In this document: positions 34,054-42,275 of the stretch, in pieces
How the letters are laid out: every line of letters starts with the position of its first letter
How positions within the stretch are numbered: position 1 is the stretch's first letter
Origin: Bradyrhizobium sp. OK095
GTDB taxonomy: Bacteria > Pseudomonadota > Alphaproteobacteria > Rhizobiales > Xanthobacteraceae
NCBI RefSeq assembly: GCF_900109945.1
Contig: NZ_FOBX01000002.1
Location: 1-64,000 of the forward strand
Length of the DNA stretch: 64,000 bases
Direction: 5' to 3'
The notes under the pieces: generated by a model
The model's database searches: none
What the model saw: the letters and a program-made list of their open reading frames with translations, nothing else
What the model was told of the DNA's origin: nothing
Made by a program: the position numbers and the translations under genes

Positions 34054-35103
34054 ATGGGGCAATTCCTTCTGGTTGATTCGCGTCAGCTCGACGGCTTCGA
34101 AGGCCTTCACCAGGCCGTTCACGGGTCGCACGTCGACGTCACGCAGCTCGGACGCGGGCGGTTGCGCGGAACGTTGTCGCATGTCGGCATCGGCGATTTC
34201 TCGCTCAGCATCGGCACCTTCAACGTCGGCATGCGCACGCAGCGCGTCTCCAGCGACGACAAGCTGATCATCGGCATGCTGCTCGCGGCCGAGGAGCGCG
34301 TCGCCCACTGGTCGTTCGACATGCAGCTCAACGACGTGCTCGTGATTCCGCCGCTGCTCGAGCATGACGGCATTTTTCGCGGCGCGTCCGCTTACGCCGC
34401 CATGCGCTTCGACCTCGGCGAGGTCGCGTCCCTGTTCGGCGGCGAAGCGAGGCTGAGCGATCCCGACACTTGGCGCAGCCGTCGCCATTACCGGGCGGAT
34501 CGAGCAACCGGTGCCATCGCGAACCACCGTCTGGGCGGAATCATGTCACATCTCCACGCGCACAAGGATGGATTGACGCCATCGACTGCGGAATACTGGA
34601 AGCGAGCGATCGTCGAATGCATGGCAATTAACGTCATGTCGTCCTTGCCACCCGACGACTCCGGCTGGCTTCCTTCGGCGAGACGACTGACCCGCAGGGT
34701 TGAGGAGCACCTTGACGAGGCTGACATGCGCCCGGTCCACGTTTCCGAGATCTGCGCCGCGATGGGAGTGTCACGCCGTACCCTTCATCGCGCCTTCCAG
34801 GAAGTGTTCGGGTTGGGGCCCGTCACCTTTCTGCGGCAAAAGCGCCTGTGTGCGGTGCATTCCATTCTGCACGCGAGCGCTCCAGGCTTGACGACGATCG
34901 CGGCGGTCGCGATGGAGCAAGGCTTCTACGAATTGGGGCGCTTTTCGCAGTATTATTTCGCGATGTTTGGAGAGCACCCGTCGCAGACGCTGGGAGGCCG
35001 AACAGGCTTTTGCCAGATTCCGGAACCGCCGGGCCGCACACTCTCAGGCATGATCCGGAAAAGTGCGAATCGGTTTTCCGAAAAGATCATGCGCAAACAA
35101 TAA
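34054..35103 (+). CDS. AraC family transcriptional regulator
   Basis: A regulator of 349 residues. The N-terminal 200 residues form a sensing domain with no recognised ligand. The C-terminal HTH_18 domain reads HVSEICAAMGVSRRTLHRAF, GLGPVTFLRQKRL and QGFYELGRFSQYYFAMFG. The final 20 or so residues (TLSGMIRKSANRFSEKIM onwards) are encoded by a palindromic repeat that invades the 3' end of the gene, so the original protein probably ended earlier. It diverges from the FGE/sulfatase operon and is its most likely regulator. Confidence 0.85.
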   Translation: MGQFLLVDSRQLDGFEGLHQAVHGSHVDVTQLGRGRLRGTLSHVGIGDFSLSIGTFNVGMRTQRVSSDDKLIIGMLLAAEERVAHWSFDMQLNDVLVIPPLLEHDGIFRGASAYAAMRFDLGEVASLFGGEARLSDPDTWRSRRHYRADRATGAIANHRLGGIMSHLHAHKDGLTPSTAEYWKRAIVECMAINVMSSLPPDDSGWLPSARRLTRRVEEHLDEADMRPVHVSEICAAMGVSRRTLHRAFQEVFGLGPVTFLRQKRLCAVHSILHASAPGLTTIAAVAMEQGFYELGRFSQYYFAMFGEHPSQTLGGRTGFCQIPEPPGRTLSGMIRKSANRFSEKIMRKQ

Positions 35104-35145
35104 TCTAAAACGCGATGACGATTCATCCCAATGTCATCGCGCTTT
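35048..35145. repeat. palindromic intergenic repeat of Bradyrhizobium type, overlapping the AraC gene end
   Basis: Two neighbouring imperfect palindromes. GCATGATC at 35048-35055 pairs with GATCATGC at 35085-35092, with CGGAAAA and TTTTCCG nested inside. Then AAAACGCGATGAC (35107-35119) pairs with GTCATCGCGCTTT (35133-35145) with one mismatch. I recall this arrangement as a frequent dispersed repeat between genes of Bradyrhizobium and relatives. Here the first half is translated as the C-terminal tail of the AraC regulator. The second hairpin may also end transcription. Confidence 0.65.
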
Positions 35146-35180
35146 AGCGATCGTGAAGCCGCCTGAGCTCGAAAATGTCG

Positions 35181-36104
35181 TCACTTCGTCGCGTCGATCC
35201 AGATCCCCGGCTCGGAATGCTCGCGGATGTGGGTGACGAGAAAGTCGGAAAAGACCCTGATCTTGGCGGGCAGCCTGACGCGGTTCTGGTAGGCGATGTT
35301 CATGGTGAGCAGTGGCAGCTCCCAGCCCATCAGAACAGGCACCAGCCGGCCGGCCGCGATATCATTCTGCACGATGTAAAGTGGCTGGATCAGGATGCCG
35401 AGCCCTGCGCGCGCGGCGCCGCAGATGATCTGGCCGTCATTGCTGTCGAGCGTCGGCGCGATCCGGACGGTCTGCGTCGTGCTGCCCTGGCTCAGCCGCA
35501 GCGAATAGGGATCGTTGGCGAGATTGTAGATCAGCATGTTGTGGCGGGCGAGATCGGCAGGGTGCTCCGGGTGACCGTGCTTCTCCAGATATGACGGAGC
35601 CGCCGCGAGCACGCGGTGCATCTGGCCGATGCGGCGGACGATGATGTTGGAATCCGGCTCCTGCTCGCGCGTACGGATCGCGACGTCGATGCCGGCTTCG
35701 ATGAAGTCCAGATAGCGGTTGGCGCTGATGATCTGCACGCTGAGATCAGGATAGAGCGCACGGAAGGCGGGCAGCATCGGCGCGAGATAGATCATCGCGA
35801 AGGACAGCGAGCTCGTCACGCGCAGCATGCCCTTTGGCGACAGCGCACGGTCGGAGACGGCGTCTTCCGCTTCGGCGAACTCATTCAGAAGTGTGCTGCA
35901 ACGCTGCAACAACTCCTGCCCTGCCTCGGTCAGCCATTGCCGGCGCGTGTTGCGCTCGATCAGCCGGACCGCAAGCCGTTCCTCCAGTGCGCTGAGGTGA
36001 CGGCTGGCAGCCGCGTTCGACATCCGCAAGATTTCGGCGGCCTTGGACAGACTGCCGAGCTCGGCGGTTTTGGCGAAGACTTCGAGTTGGAGCAGCCGGT
36101 CCAT
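35181..36104 (-). CDS. LysR family transcriptional regulator
   Basis: A regulator of 307 residues. The N-terminal winged helix-turn-helix spans about residues 1-60 (LQLEVFAKTAELGSLSKAAE, then MSNAAASRHLSALEERL). A LysR substrate-binding domain follows, with GMLRVTSSLSFAM marking its start near residue 92. It is transcribed away from the Dabb/maleylacetate-reductase operon, and the 107-bp gap between them contains a 57-bp inverted repeat that starts 2 bases before this gene's ATG. It is therefore the expected regulator of the hydroxyquinol island and probably of itself. The inducer is unknown. Confidence 0.92.
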   Translation of the reverse strand: MDRLLQLEVFAKTAELGSLSKAAEILRMSNAAASRHLSALEERLAVRLIERNTRRQWLTEAGQELLQRCSTLLNEFAEAEDAVSDRALSPKGMLRVTSSLSFAMIYLAPMLPAFRALYPDLSVQIISANRYLDFIEAGIDVAIRTREQEPDSNIIVRRIGQMHRVLAAAPSYLEKHGHPEHPADLARHNMLIYNLANDPYSLRLSQGSTTQTVRIAPTLDSNDGQIICGAARAGLGILIQPLYIVQNDIAAGRLVPVLMGWELPLLTMNIAYQNRVRLPAKIRVFSDFLVTHIREHSEPGIWIDATK

Positions 36105-36106
36105 TT

Positions 36107-36163
36107 TTGCATAAATCGGAAAAGAGACTTACAAAGTTTGGCCTTTATTTCCGATTTCTGCAA
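36107..36163. promoter_or_regulatory. 57-bp inverted repeat, candidate LysR operator
   Basis: TTGCATAAATCGGAAA (36107-36122) and TTTCCGATTTCTGCAA (36148-36163) are inverted copies matching at 15 of 16 positions around a 25-base spacer. The left arm lies 2 bases upstream of the LysR start codon. The right arm ends 48 bases before the Dabb gene start at 36212. LysR regulators bind such dyads in divergent promoters. Confidence 0.65.
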
Positions 36164-36211
36164 GGCAAAATAGCGGCAACAAAGCACAATGGCAGGCGAG
36201 GAAATCAGGAA

Positions 36212-36535
36212 ATGTCGGGCGCGATCAGGCACATCGTGATGTGGCGGCTGCGCGGGGAGACCCCTGCGGAGCGCTCCGCCGCCCGGGTCAAGGTCAAAAC
36301 CCTGTTCGAGGGCCTGCGCGGCCGGATCGACGGCCTTACCCATATCGAAGTCGGGCTCGATGTCAGCGATGTCGACTACGCCTGCGACGTCGTGCTGTTC
36401 TCCGAATTCACCGACCAGGCCTCGCTCAAGGCCTACGCGACCCACCCGGAACATTTGCGCGTGCGCGAGGCGCTGGGCGACTTGCGGATCGGGCGCTTCC
36501 AGGTCGATTATCCCATCAAAGAGACCGGCGCATGA
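36212..36535 (+). CDS. Dabb family protein (stress-responsive alpha/beta barrel)
   Basis: A small cytosolic protein of 107 residues with the Dabb pattern: IRHIVMWRL at the N-terminus, a central DGLTHIEVGLDV, and a final HPEHLRVREALGDLR followed by FQVDYP. Members are dimeric ferredoxin-like barrels, some acting on small aromatic or polyketide intermediates. The ATG at 36212 is preceded by GAGGAAATCAGGA and preferred to the longer frame from 36107. It is the first gene of the island operon and its stop overlaps the maleylacetate reductase start as ATGA. A role in aromatic turnover is inferred only from that. Confidence 0.8.
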   Translation: MSGAIRHIVMWRLRGETPAERSAARVKVKTLFEGLRGRIDGLTHIEVGLDVSDVDYACDVVLFSEFTDQASLKAYATHPEHLRVREALGDLRIGRFQVDYPIKETGA

Positions 36536-37611
36536 TCGGTTCGTTTACCTTTGAAAACCTGCCTTGCCGTGTCGTGTTCGGCAGCGGAACGCTGGCCTCA
36601 GCAAAAGCCGAGGTCGAGCGGCTCGGCGGCAAGCGCGCGCTGGTGCTGACCACGCCGCAGCAGGAGGCGCAAGGCGCAAGCCTGGGCGCGGCACTCGGCT
36701 CGCTTTATGCCGGCATCTTTCCCGGCGCGACCATGCATACGCCTGTCGACGTCACGGAGCGCGCGCTCGCCGTGATGAAGGCGTACGAGGCCGATTGCGT
36801 CATCTCGCTTGGCGGTGGCTCGACCACGGGCCTTGGCAAGGCGCTGGCCTTGCGCACCGGAATCAACCAGCTCTGTATCCCCACCACCTATGCCGGTTCG
36901 GAGATGACGCCGATCGTCGGCCAGACCGAGAACGGCCTGAAGACCACAGTGCGCGACGCGGCTATATTGCCGGAGACTGTGATCTATGATGTCGATCTCA
37001 CCTTGACGCTGCCGGCGGGCCTCGCCGCAACATCAGGCATCAACGCGATCGCGCATGCGGTCGAGGCCCTCTACGCGCGCGACACCAATCCCGTGACGTC
37101 GCTGATGGCGGAAGAAGGCATGCGCGCGCTCGCCCGCGCCCTGCCCGCCATTGCCGCAAAGAGCGATGACCGCGAAGCCCGCACCGAGGCGCTCTACGGC
37201 GCCTGGCTGTGCGGCGTCTGCCTCGGCACTGTCGGCATGGCGCTGCATCACAAGCTCTGCCACACGCTCGGCGGCACTTTTGATCTGCCGCATGCCGAGA
37301 CCCATACGATCGTGCTGCCGCATGCGCTGGCCTACAACGCGCCGGCGGTGCCCGATGCGATGGCCCGTATCTCGCGCGCGATCGGCGCGCCCGATGCATC
37401 GCAGGGACTTTTCGAACTCGCCAAGCGGCTCGGCGCGAAGATGGCGTTGCGCAACGTCGGTATGCCCGAGAGCGGCATCGACAAGGCGGCCGATCTTGCC
37501 GTCACCAATGCCTACTGGAACCCGCGCCCGCTCGAGCGCAATGCCATCCGCGACCTCATCGCGCGCGCCTGGGCCGGCGAGCCGCCTGTTACCATCAAAG
37601 CGGCGGCGTAA
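36532..37611 (+). CDS. maleylacetate reductase
   Basis: An iron-containing-alcohol-dehydrogenase-family enzyme of 359 residues that reduces maleylacetate to 3-oxoadipate with NAD(P)H. Features: FENLPCRVVFGSGTL at the start, the nucleotide-binding CVISLGGGSTTGLGKA near residue 90, IPTTYAGSEMTPIVGQTENG near residue 118, and a histidine-rich LHHKLCHTLGGTFDLPHAE that holds the usual metal ligands. These match maleylacetate reductases closely. The gene starts at 36532 by ATGA coupling. The hydroxyquinol dioxygenase downstream makes its substrate, which supports the call. Confidence 0.9.
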   Translation: MIGSFTFENLPCRVVFGSGTLASAKAEVERLGGKRALVLTTPQQEAQGASLGAALGSLYAGIFPGATMHTPVDVTERALAVMKAYEADCVISLGGGSTTGLGKALALRTGINQLCIPTTYAGSEMTPIVGQTENGLKTTVRDAAILPETVIYDVDLTLTLPAGLAATSGINAIAHAVEALYARDTNPVTSLMAEEGMRALARALPAIAAKSDDREARTEALYGAWLCGVCLGTVGMALHHKLCHTLGGTFDLPHAETHTIVLPHALAYNAPAVPDAMARISRAIGAPDASQGLFELAKRLGAKMALRNVGMPESGIDKAADLAVTNAYWNPRPLERNAIRDLIARAWAGEPPVTIKAAA

Positions 37612-37615
37612 GGCG

Positions 37616-38989
37616 ATGCGGCGCACGCTGATCAAATCTGCCACGATCATCAGCATGGATGACGCGATCGGCGATTTTTCGAGCGGCGATGTGCTGGTCG
37701 AGGGCAGCCGCATTGTCGACGTGCGCCCATCGATCGATCTCGGCAGCGGCGCGGCGGAAACCGAGATCGTTGACGGCAGGACGCGCATCGTCATCCCGGG
37801 CCTGATCAATGCGCATATGCACACCTGGCAGACGGCACTGCGCGGCTATGCTGCGAACTGGACGCTGCTCGAATATTTCCGCCGCATGCATGCAGGCCTC
37901 GCCACCGTATTCCGGCCCGAGGATATTCATATCGCGACTCTCGTTGGCGCGCTGAACCAGATCAATTGCGGCACCACGACGCTGGTCGACTGGTGTCACA
38001 ACAACCCGACGCCCGATCATACCGACGCCGCCGTGCGCGGCCTGATCGAGAGCGGCATCCGCGCCGCCTTCTTCCATGGCTCGCCAAAACCCGAGCCGAA
38101 GCCGGGCGAACCGCACTTCTCCGAGATCCCACATCCGCGCCGCGAGGTCGAGCGGCTGCTGGCCGGTCCCCTCGCCGATCGCGACGGGCTCGTCACCCTC
38201 GGGCTTGCTATCCTTGGCCCGCATTACTCGACACTCGACGTCGCCATGCACGATTTTCGCCTGGCGCGGGAGCTGAAGCTGATCGCGTCGATGCATCAGG
38301 GCGGCGGTCCGGCGAAGACGCCTGATGGTTGGGAAAAGCTGATCGAGGCCGGCCTCGTCGGCGCCGGCATCAACATCGTCCATGGCAATGATCTGCCTGA
38401 TGACTTGCTTGATCGTCTTGTCGATCTCGGTGTGTCGTTCTCGGTCACGCCCGAGAACGAGATGATCCAGGGCCACGGCTTCCCGATCACCGGTCGCCTG
38501 CTCAAGCGCGGCGTGCGGCCGACCATCGGTATCGATCTGGAATCCGTGCTGGCCGGCGATCTCCTTTCCGTGGCGCGCGTCGCACTGTCGATGCAGCGGG
38601 CGCTGGACAATGCGGAGTCGCGTAAAGAGAGCGGCAGCATTCCGGCCACGACCACGATCCCGGTGCGCGAAGCGCTGCGCTGGGTCACGACGGAAGGTGC
38701 CCGCATGCTCGGCCGCGAGCATCAGATCGGCTCGCTGACGCCGGGGAAACTGGCCGACCTCGTCATTATCAATGCCTCCGATCTCAACCTTGTCCCGGTG
38801 CACGATCCCGTTGCCACCGTCGTGATGCAGACGAGCCTCGCCAACGTCGAGTCTGTCATGATCGGCGGCGTCTGGAAAAAACGGAACGGCCGACTGCTGG
38901 TCGAAGGGCTGGAGACGAAGAAAGAGCTGCTGGTGCAATCCGGCCGGCGGCTGGTGCAGGACATCGAACGACAGGGACGTGCCGCCTAG
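37616..38989 (+). CDS. amidohydrolase family protein (cytosine deaminase/AtzB/TrzN-like)
   Basis: A metal-dependent hydrolase of 457 residues. The motif PGLINAHMHTW supplies the HxH metal site (about residue 66). Later residues include MHQGGG, NIVHGNDLP and TIGIDLES, the distal His and Asp of this superfamily. The overall pattern is that of deaminases such as SsnA, MTA/SAH deaminase and chlorohydrolases that act on N-heterocycles or aryl halides. The ATG at 37616 follows the previous stop by 4 bp. In this island it may remove an amino or halide group from an aromatic precursor. That is inference. Confidence 0.84.
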   Translation: MRRTLIKSATIISMDDAIGDFSSGDVLVEGSRIVDVRPSIDLGSGAAETEIVDGRTRIVIPGLINAHMHTWQTALRGYAANWTLLEYFRRMHAGLATVFRPEDIHIATLVGALNQINCGTTTLVDWCHNNPTPDHTDAAVRGLIESGIRAAFFHGSPKPEPKPGEPHFSEIPHPRREVERLLAGPLADRDGLVTLGLAILGPHYSTLDVAMHDFRLARELKLIASMHQGGGPAKTPDGWEKLIEAGLVGAGINIVHGNDLPDDLLDRLVDLGVSFSVTPENEMIQGHGFPITGRLLKRGVRPTIGIDLESVLAGDLLSVARVALSMQRALDNAESRKESGSIPATTTIPVREALRWVTTEGARMLGREHQIGSLTPGKLADLVIINASDLNLVPVHDPVATVVMQTSLANVESVMIGGVWKKRNGRLLVEGLETKKELLVQSGRRLVQDIERQGRAA

Positions 38990-39008
38990 GCGCCCAAGGA
39001 CAAGACCA

Positions 39009-39911
39009 ATGACAGACACTTCGAAGAACGTTGCTTTCATCGGGATCGGCAAGATGGGCCTGCCGATGTCGGCCCTCGTCGCCAAGGCCGGCCATGCGGT
39101 GACCGCATTCGATCAGAGCCCGGCACGGATCAACGAAGCACGCGCGCAAGGCATTTCGATTGCCGCTTCGCTGGCTGAGGCCGTGAGCGGCAAGGCCGCG
39201 GTCGTGACCTCCCTGCCCGATGACGCGGCCCTGCGCGGAGCGTTGCTCGGTCCCAACGGCCTTATCGCCGCGATGGCGCCCGGCGCCGTCTTGATCGAGA
39301 CCAGCACCGTGAGCGTCGAGGCCTCTACCGAAGTTGCGACCGCCGCGCAGGCCCACGGCATTGCCTATCTGCGTTCGCCGGTCTCCGGCAATGCCAGCAT
39401 CGTTCACACGGGCGCGCTGAGCTGCTTCGTCTCGGGGCCGAAGGACGCCTTCGAGAATGCAAAGCCGCTGTTCGCTACCTTCACGCGCGCCCAGACCTAT
39501 CTCGGCCCGGCTGAGGAAGCGCGCTACGCAAAACTCTCGGTCAATCTGATGATCGCGGTGTCGGCGGCGATGATGGCGGAGAGCCTGGCGCTGGCGCGCA
39601 AGGGCGGCATCGCCTGGCAGGACATTTTGAAGGTGCTCGACGACAGCGCTGTCGCTTCACCGATGGTCAAGTACAAGACCGCGCCGCTGCGGACGCGTGA
39701 TTTCGAATCCACTTTCTCCTGCAAGCAGATGGCCAAGGACCTCGACCTCATCCTCGGCGCCGGCCACGCGGTCGGCGTGCCGCTTCAGCTCGCAGCACAA
39801 GTGCGCGAGACCTATGGCTCGCTGGTCGCGCAGGGCGACGGCGACACTGACTTCATCGCGACCGTCAAGCATCTGGAACGGCTGTCCGGGCTTGGCGAGC
39901 CCAAACTCTGA
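39009..39911 (+). CDS. NAD(P)-dependent oxidoreductase (3-hydroxyisobutyrate dehydrogenase/GarR type)
   Basis: A beta-hydroxyacid dehydrogenase of 300 residues. The Rossmann loop is FIGIGKMGLPMS at about residues 10-21. The substrate motif reads SPVSGNASIVHTGALS near residue 128 and the catalytic Lys lies in ARYAKLSVNLM near residue 175. Such enzymes oxidise or reduce 2-hydroxy-3-carbon acids such as tartronate semialdehyde. The ATG at 39009 is chosen over the frame start at 38979, and it begins 19 bp after the amidohydrolase stop. Its pathway step is unclear. It could handle a side-chain product of the substrate. Confidence 0.87.
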   Translation: MTDTSKNVAFIGIGKMGLPMSALVAKAGHAVTAFDQSPARINEARAQGISIAASLAEAVSGKAAVVTSLPDDAALRGALLGPNGLIAAMAPGAVLIETSTVSVEASTEVATAAQAHGIAYLRSPVSGNASIVHTGALSCFVSGPKDAFENAKPLFATFTRAQTYLGPAEEARYAKLSVNLMIAVSAAMMAESLALARKGGIAWQDILKVLDDSAVASPMVKYKTAPLRTRDFESTFSCKQMAKDLDLILGAGHAVGVPLQLAAQVRETYGSLVAQGDGDTDFIATVKHLERLSGLGEPKL

Positions 39912-39926
39912 TCGGCGGAGGCACAG

Positions 39927-40811
39927 ATGCGCAACTTCAACGAGACCACCATCACGGACGCGGTGCTGGAGCGGATCGCGGGGGCAACCGATCCACGCAT
40001 CAAGCAGGTTAGCGAAGCTCTGGTGCGTCACCTGCATGCCTTCGTCCGCGAGGTCCGGCCGACCCAGAAGGAATGGGAATACGGCATCGATTTCCTGACC
40101 CGCACCGGGCACATGTGCGACGACAAGCGCCAGGAGTTCATCCTGCTGTCGGATACGCTCGGTGTCTCCATGCTGGTCGACGCGATCAACCATCCGGTTC
40201 CGGAGGGCGCGACCGAGACCACGGTGCTCGGCCCGTTCTTCGTCCAGGCCTCGCCCGAGAAGCAGAACGGCGACGATATCTCTGGCCCGATGGAAGGCGA
40301 TCCGATGCTGGTCACGGGGTCGGTCTCGACCATCGACGGACGTCCGCTCGCGGGTGCGATCGTCGACGTCTGGCATTCCGACGATGACGGTTATTACGAC
40401 GTGCAGCAGCTCGACAAGATCGGCGATCTCGCGATGCGCGCACGCTTCCACACCGACCAGAATGGCCGCTTCAATTTCTGGTCGATCAAGCCGGCCGCTT
40501 ATCCGATCCCGCATGACGGCCCGGTCGGCGACATGCTGGAGGTGCAGGGACGCCATCCCTGGCGCCCGGCACATGTGCATTTCATGATCTCGGCGCCGGG
40601 CTTCGAGCAGCTCGTGACCCATGTGTTCGTCGCCGGCGACAAATATCTCGACTCTGACGTGGTGTTCGGCGTCAAGGACAGCCTGATCCGCGAATTCGCT
40701 GGGCATCCCGCCGGCCGTGCGCCGGATGGTCGCATGGTGGACAGCGACTATTTTCACCTCAATTACGATTTCGGCCTGAAGCAGGTCGCGAGCAGCGCAA
40801 GGGCCGCCTAA
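39927..40811 (+). CDS. intradiol ring-cleavage dioxygenase, probably hydroxyquinol 1,2-dioxygenase
   Basis: A non-haem Fe(III) dioxygenase of 294 residues. The N-terminal helical domain (about 1-100) is followed by the catalytic barrel. Iron ligands are visible: Tyr in DDDGYYDVQQ, Tyr in AAYPIPHDGPVG, and the two histidines of RPAHVHFMI. The sequence GPFFVQASPE and the presence of maleylacetate reductase in the operon favour hydroxyquinol (benzene-1,2,4-triol) over catechol as substrate. The product would be maleylacetate. The gene follows the dehydrogenase by 15 bp. Confidence 0.88.
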   Translation: MRNFNETTITDAVLERIAGATDPRIKQVSEALVRHLHAFVREVRPTQKEWEYGIDFLTRTGHMCDDKRQEFILLSDTLGVSMLVDAINHPVPEGATETTVLGPFFVQASPEKQNGDDISGPMEGDPMLVTGSVSTIDGRPLAGAIVDVWHSDDDGYYDVQQLDKIGDLAMRARFHTDQNGRFNFWSIKPAAYPIPHDGPVGDMLEVQGRHPWRPAHVHFMISAPGFEQLVTHVFVAGDKYLDSDVVFGVKDSLIREFAGHPAGRAPDGRMVDSDYFHLNYDFGLKQVASSARAA

Positions 40812-40870
40812 GCTAAGGCGGCGACGGACCAGACAAGAGTCCGGCAACAGGGAGCAGACGGGAGCTAGGG

Positions 40871-42265
40871 ATGGGACCGCGGGTCAGCACGAGCATATTG
40901 GCCGAGCGCCTCACCGGCATGATCGGCCCGCGCGCGAGCGTCGCGCGCGGCGTGCTCGATCAGCACGGGCAGAGCGAATCGCATTATCGCAATTTGCCGC
41001 CCGATATCGTCGTCTTCCCCGAGACGACGCAGGAGGTCGCGGAGATCGTGAAGCTCTGCGCGGGTGCGAATATGCCGATCGTCCCGTTCGGCGCAGGCAC
41101 CTCGCTCGAGGGCAATGCGGCCGCTGTCGCCGGCGGCGTCTGCTTCGACTTCGCACGCATGAACAAGGTGCTGGCGGTGCACGACAGCGACATGGATGTC
41201 GTGGTGCAGCCCGGCATTACGCGAAAGCAACTCAATGCGGAGCTGCGCAATACAGGCCTGTTCTTCCCGATCGATCCCGGCGCCGACGCCTCGATCGGCG
41301 GCATGACGTCCACGCGTGCGTCCGGCACCATGGCGGTGCGCTACGGCACCATGAAGGACAATGTCATGGCGCTCGAGGTGGTGCTGGCCGACGGACGCGT
41401 GATCCGCACCGCCAAGCGCGCCCGCAAATCGGCCGCCGGCTATGACCTGACGCGCATGTTCGTCGGCGCGGAAGGCACGCTCGGACTCATCACCGAGATC
41501 ACGCTGAAGGTGCACCCCGTGCCGCAGGCGATCTCGGCCGCCGTTTGCAGCTTCGACACCCTGCACAACGCCGTGGACACTGCGATCTCCGTGATCCAGT
41601 CCGCGATCCCCGTGGCACGCATCGAGCTGGTCGACGACGTCATGATGCGCGGCATCAATGCCTATGCAAAGCTCGGCTATCGCGAGGCACCGACCCTGTT
41701 CTTCGAATTCCACGGCTCGGAGATATCAGTCGCCGAGCAGGCCGAGGCCGCGCAGGCGATCGCCGCCGACCATGGCGGGCATGGCTTTGCCTGGGCCAAA
41801 GCGCCGGAGGACCGCAGCCGGCTCTGGCACGCCCGCGACAACACGCTCTATGCGGGCCTGGGCTTGCGACCTGGCGCACGCGCCGTGATCACCGATGTCT
41901 GCGTGCCGATCTCGCGGCTGGCGGAATGCCTGACCGAAACGCGGCGCGATGCGGACGCGCACGGCTTTACCGCGCCGATCGTCGGCCATGTCGGCGACGG
42001 AAATTTCCACATGCTGATCCTGATCGACCCGGCGAAGCCCGAGGAGTCCGAGGCTGCCAAGGCGCTGCAAGCCCGCATGGTCGCCCGCGCCATCGCTATG
42101 GACGGCACCTGCACCGGCGAGCACGGTATCGGGCTCGGCAAGATCGACTACCTCACCGACGAACTCGGCGAGGCCGTCGATGTGATGCGCTCGATCAAGG
42201 CCGCGCTCGATCCTGATGGCCTGATGAACCCCGGAAAGATCTTTGCGAGCGGAGCCAAAACATGA
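40871..42265 (+). CDS. FAD-binding oxidoreductase (GlcD/D-lactate dehydrogenase type)
   Basis: A flavoprotein of 464 residues. The FAD_binding_4 domain carries PFGAGTSLEGNAAAVAGG near residue 77 and the FAD-contacting DPGADASIGGMTSTRASG near residue 137. The C-terminal FAD-oxidase domain contains HVGDGNFHMLI and CTGEHGIGLGK, characteristic of D-lactate and glycolate oxidases. It probably oxidises a 2-hydroxyacid to the 2-oxoacid with electrons going to the membrane chain. It sits between the ring-cleavage gene and the importer. Together with the hydroxyacid dehydrogenase it implies that the island substrate yields a hydroxyacid. Confidence 0.88.
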   Translation: MGPRVSTSILAERLTGMIGPRASVARGVLDQHGQSESHYRNLPPDIVVFPETTQEVAEIVKLCAGANMPIVPFGAGTSLEGNAAAVAGGVCFDFARMNKVLAVHDSDMDVVVQPGITRKQLNAELRNTGLFFPIDPGADASIGGMTSTRASGTMAVRYGTMKDNVMALEVVLADGRVIRTAKRARKSAAGYDLTRMFVGAEGTLGLITEITLKVHPVPQAISAAVCSFDTLHNAVDTAISVIQSAIPVARIELVDDVMMRGINAYAKLGYREAPTLFFEFHGSEISVAEQAEAAQAIAADHGGHGFAWAKAPEDRSRLWHARDNTLYAGLGLRPGARAVITDVCVPISRLAECLTETRRDADAHGFTAPIVGHVGDGNFHMLILIDPAKPEESEAAKALQARMVARAIAMDGTCTGEHGIGLGKIDYLTDELGEAVDVMRSIKAALDPDGLMNPGKIFASGAKT

Positions 42266-42275
42266 GTGAGATGGC

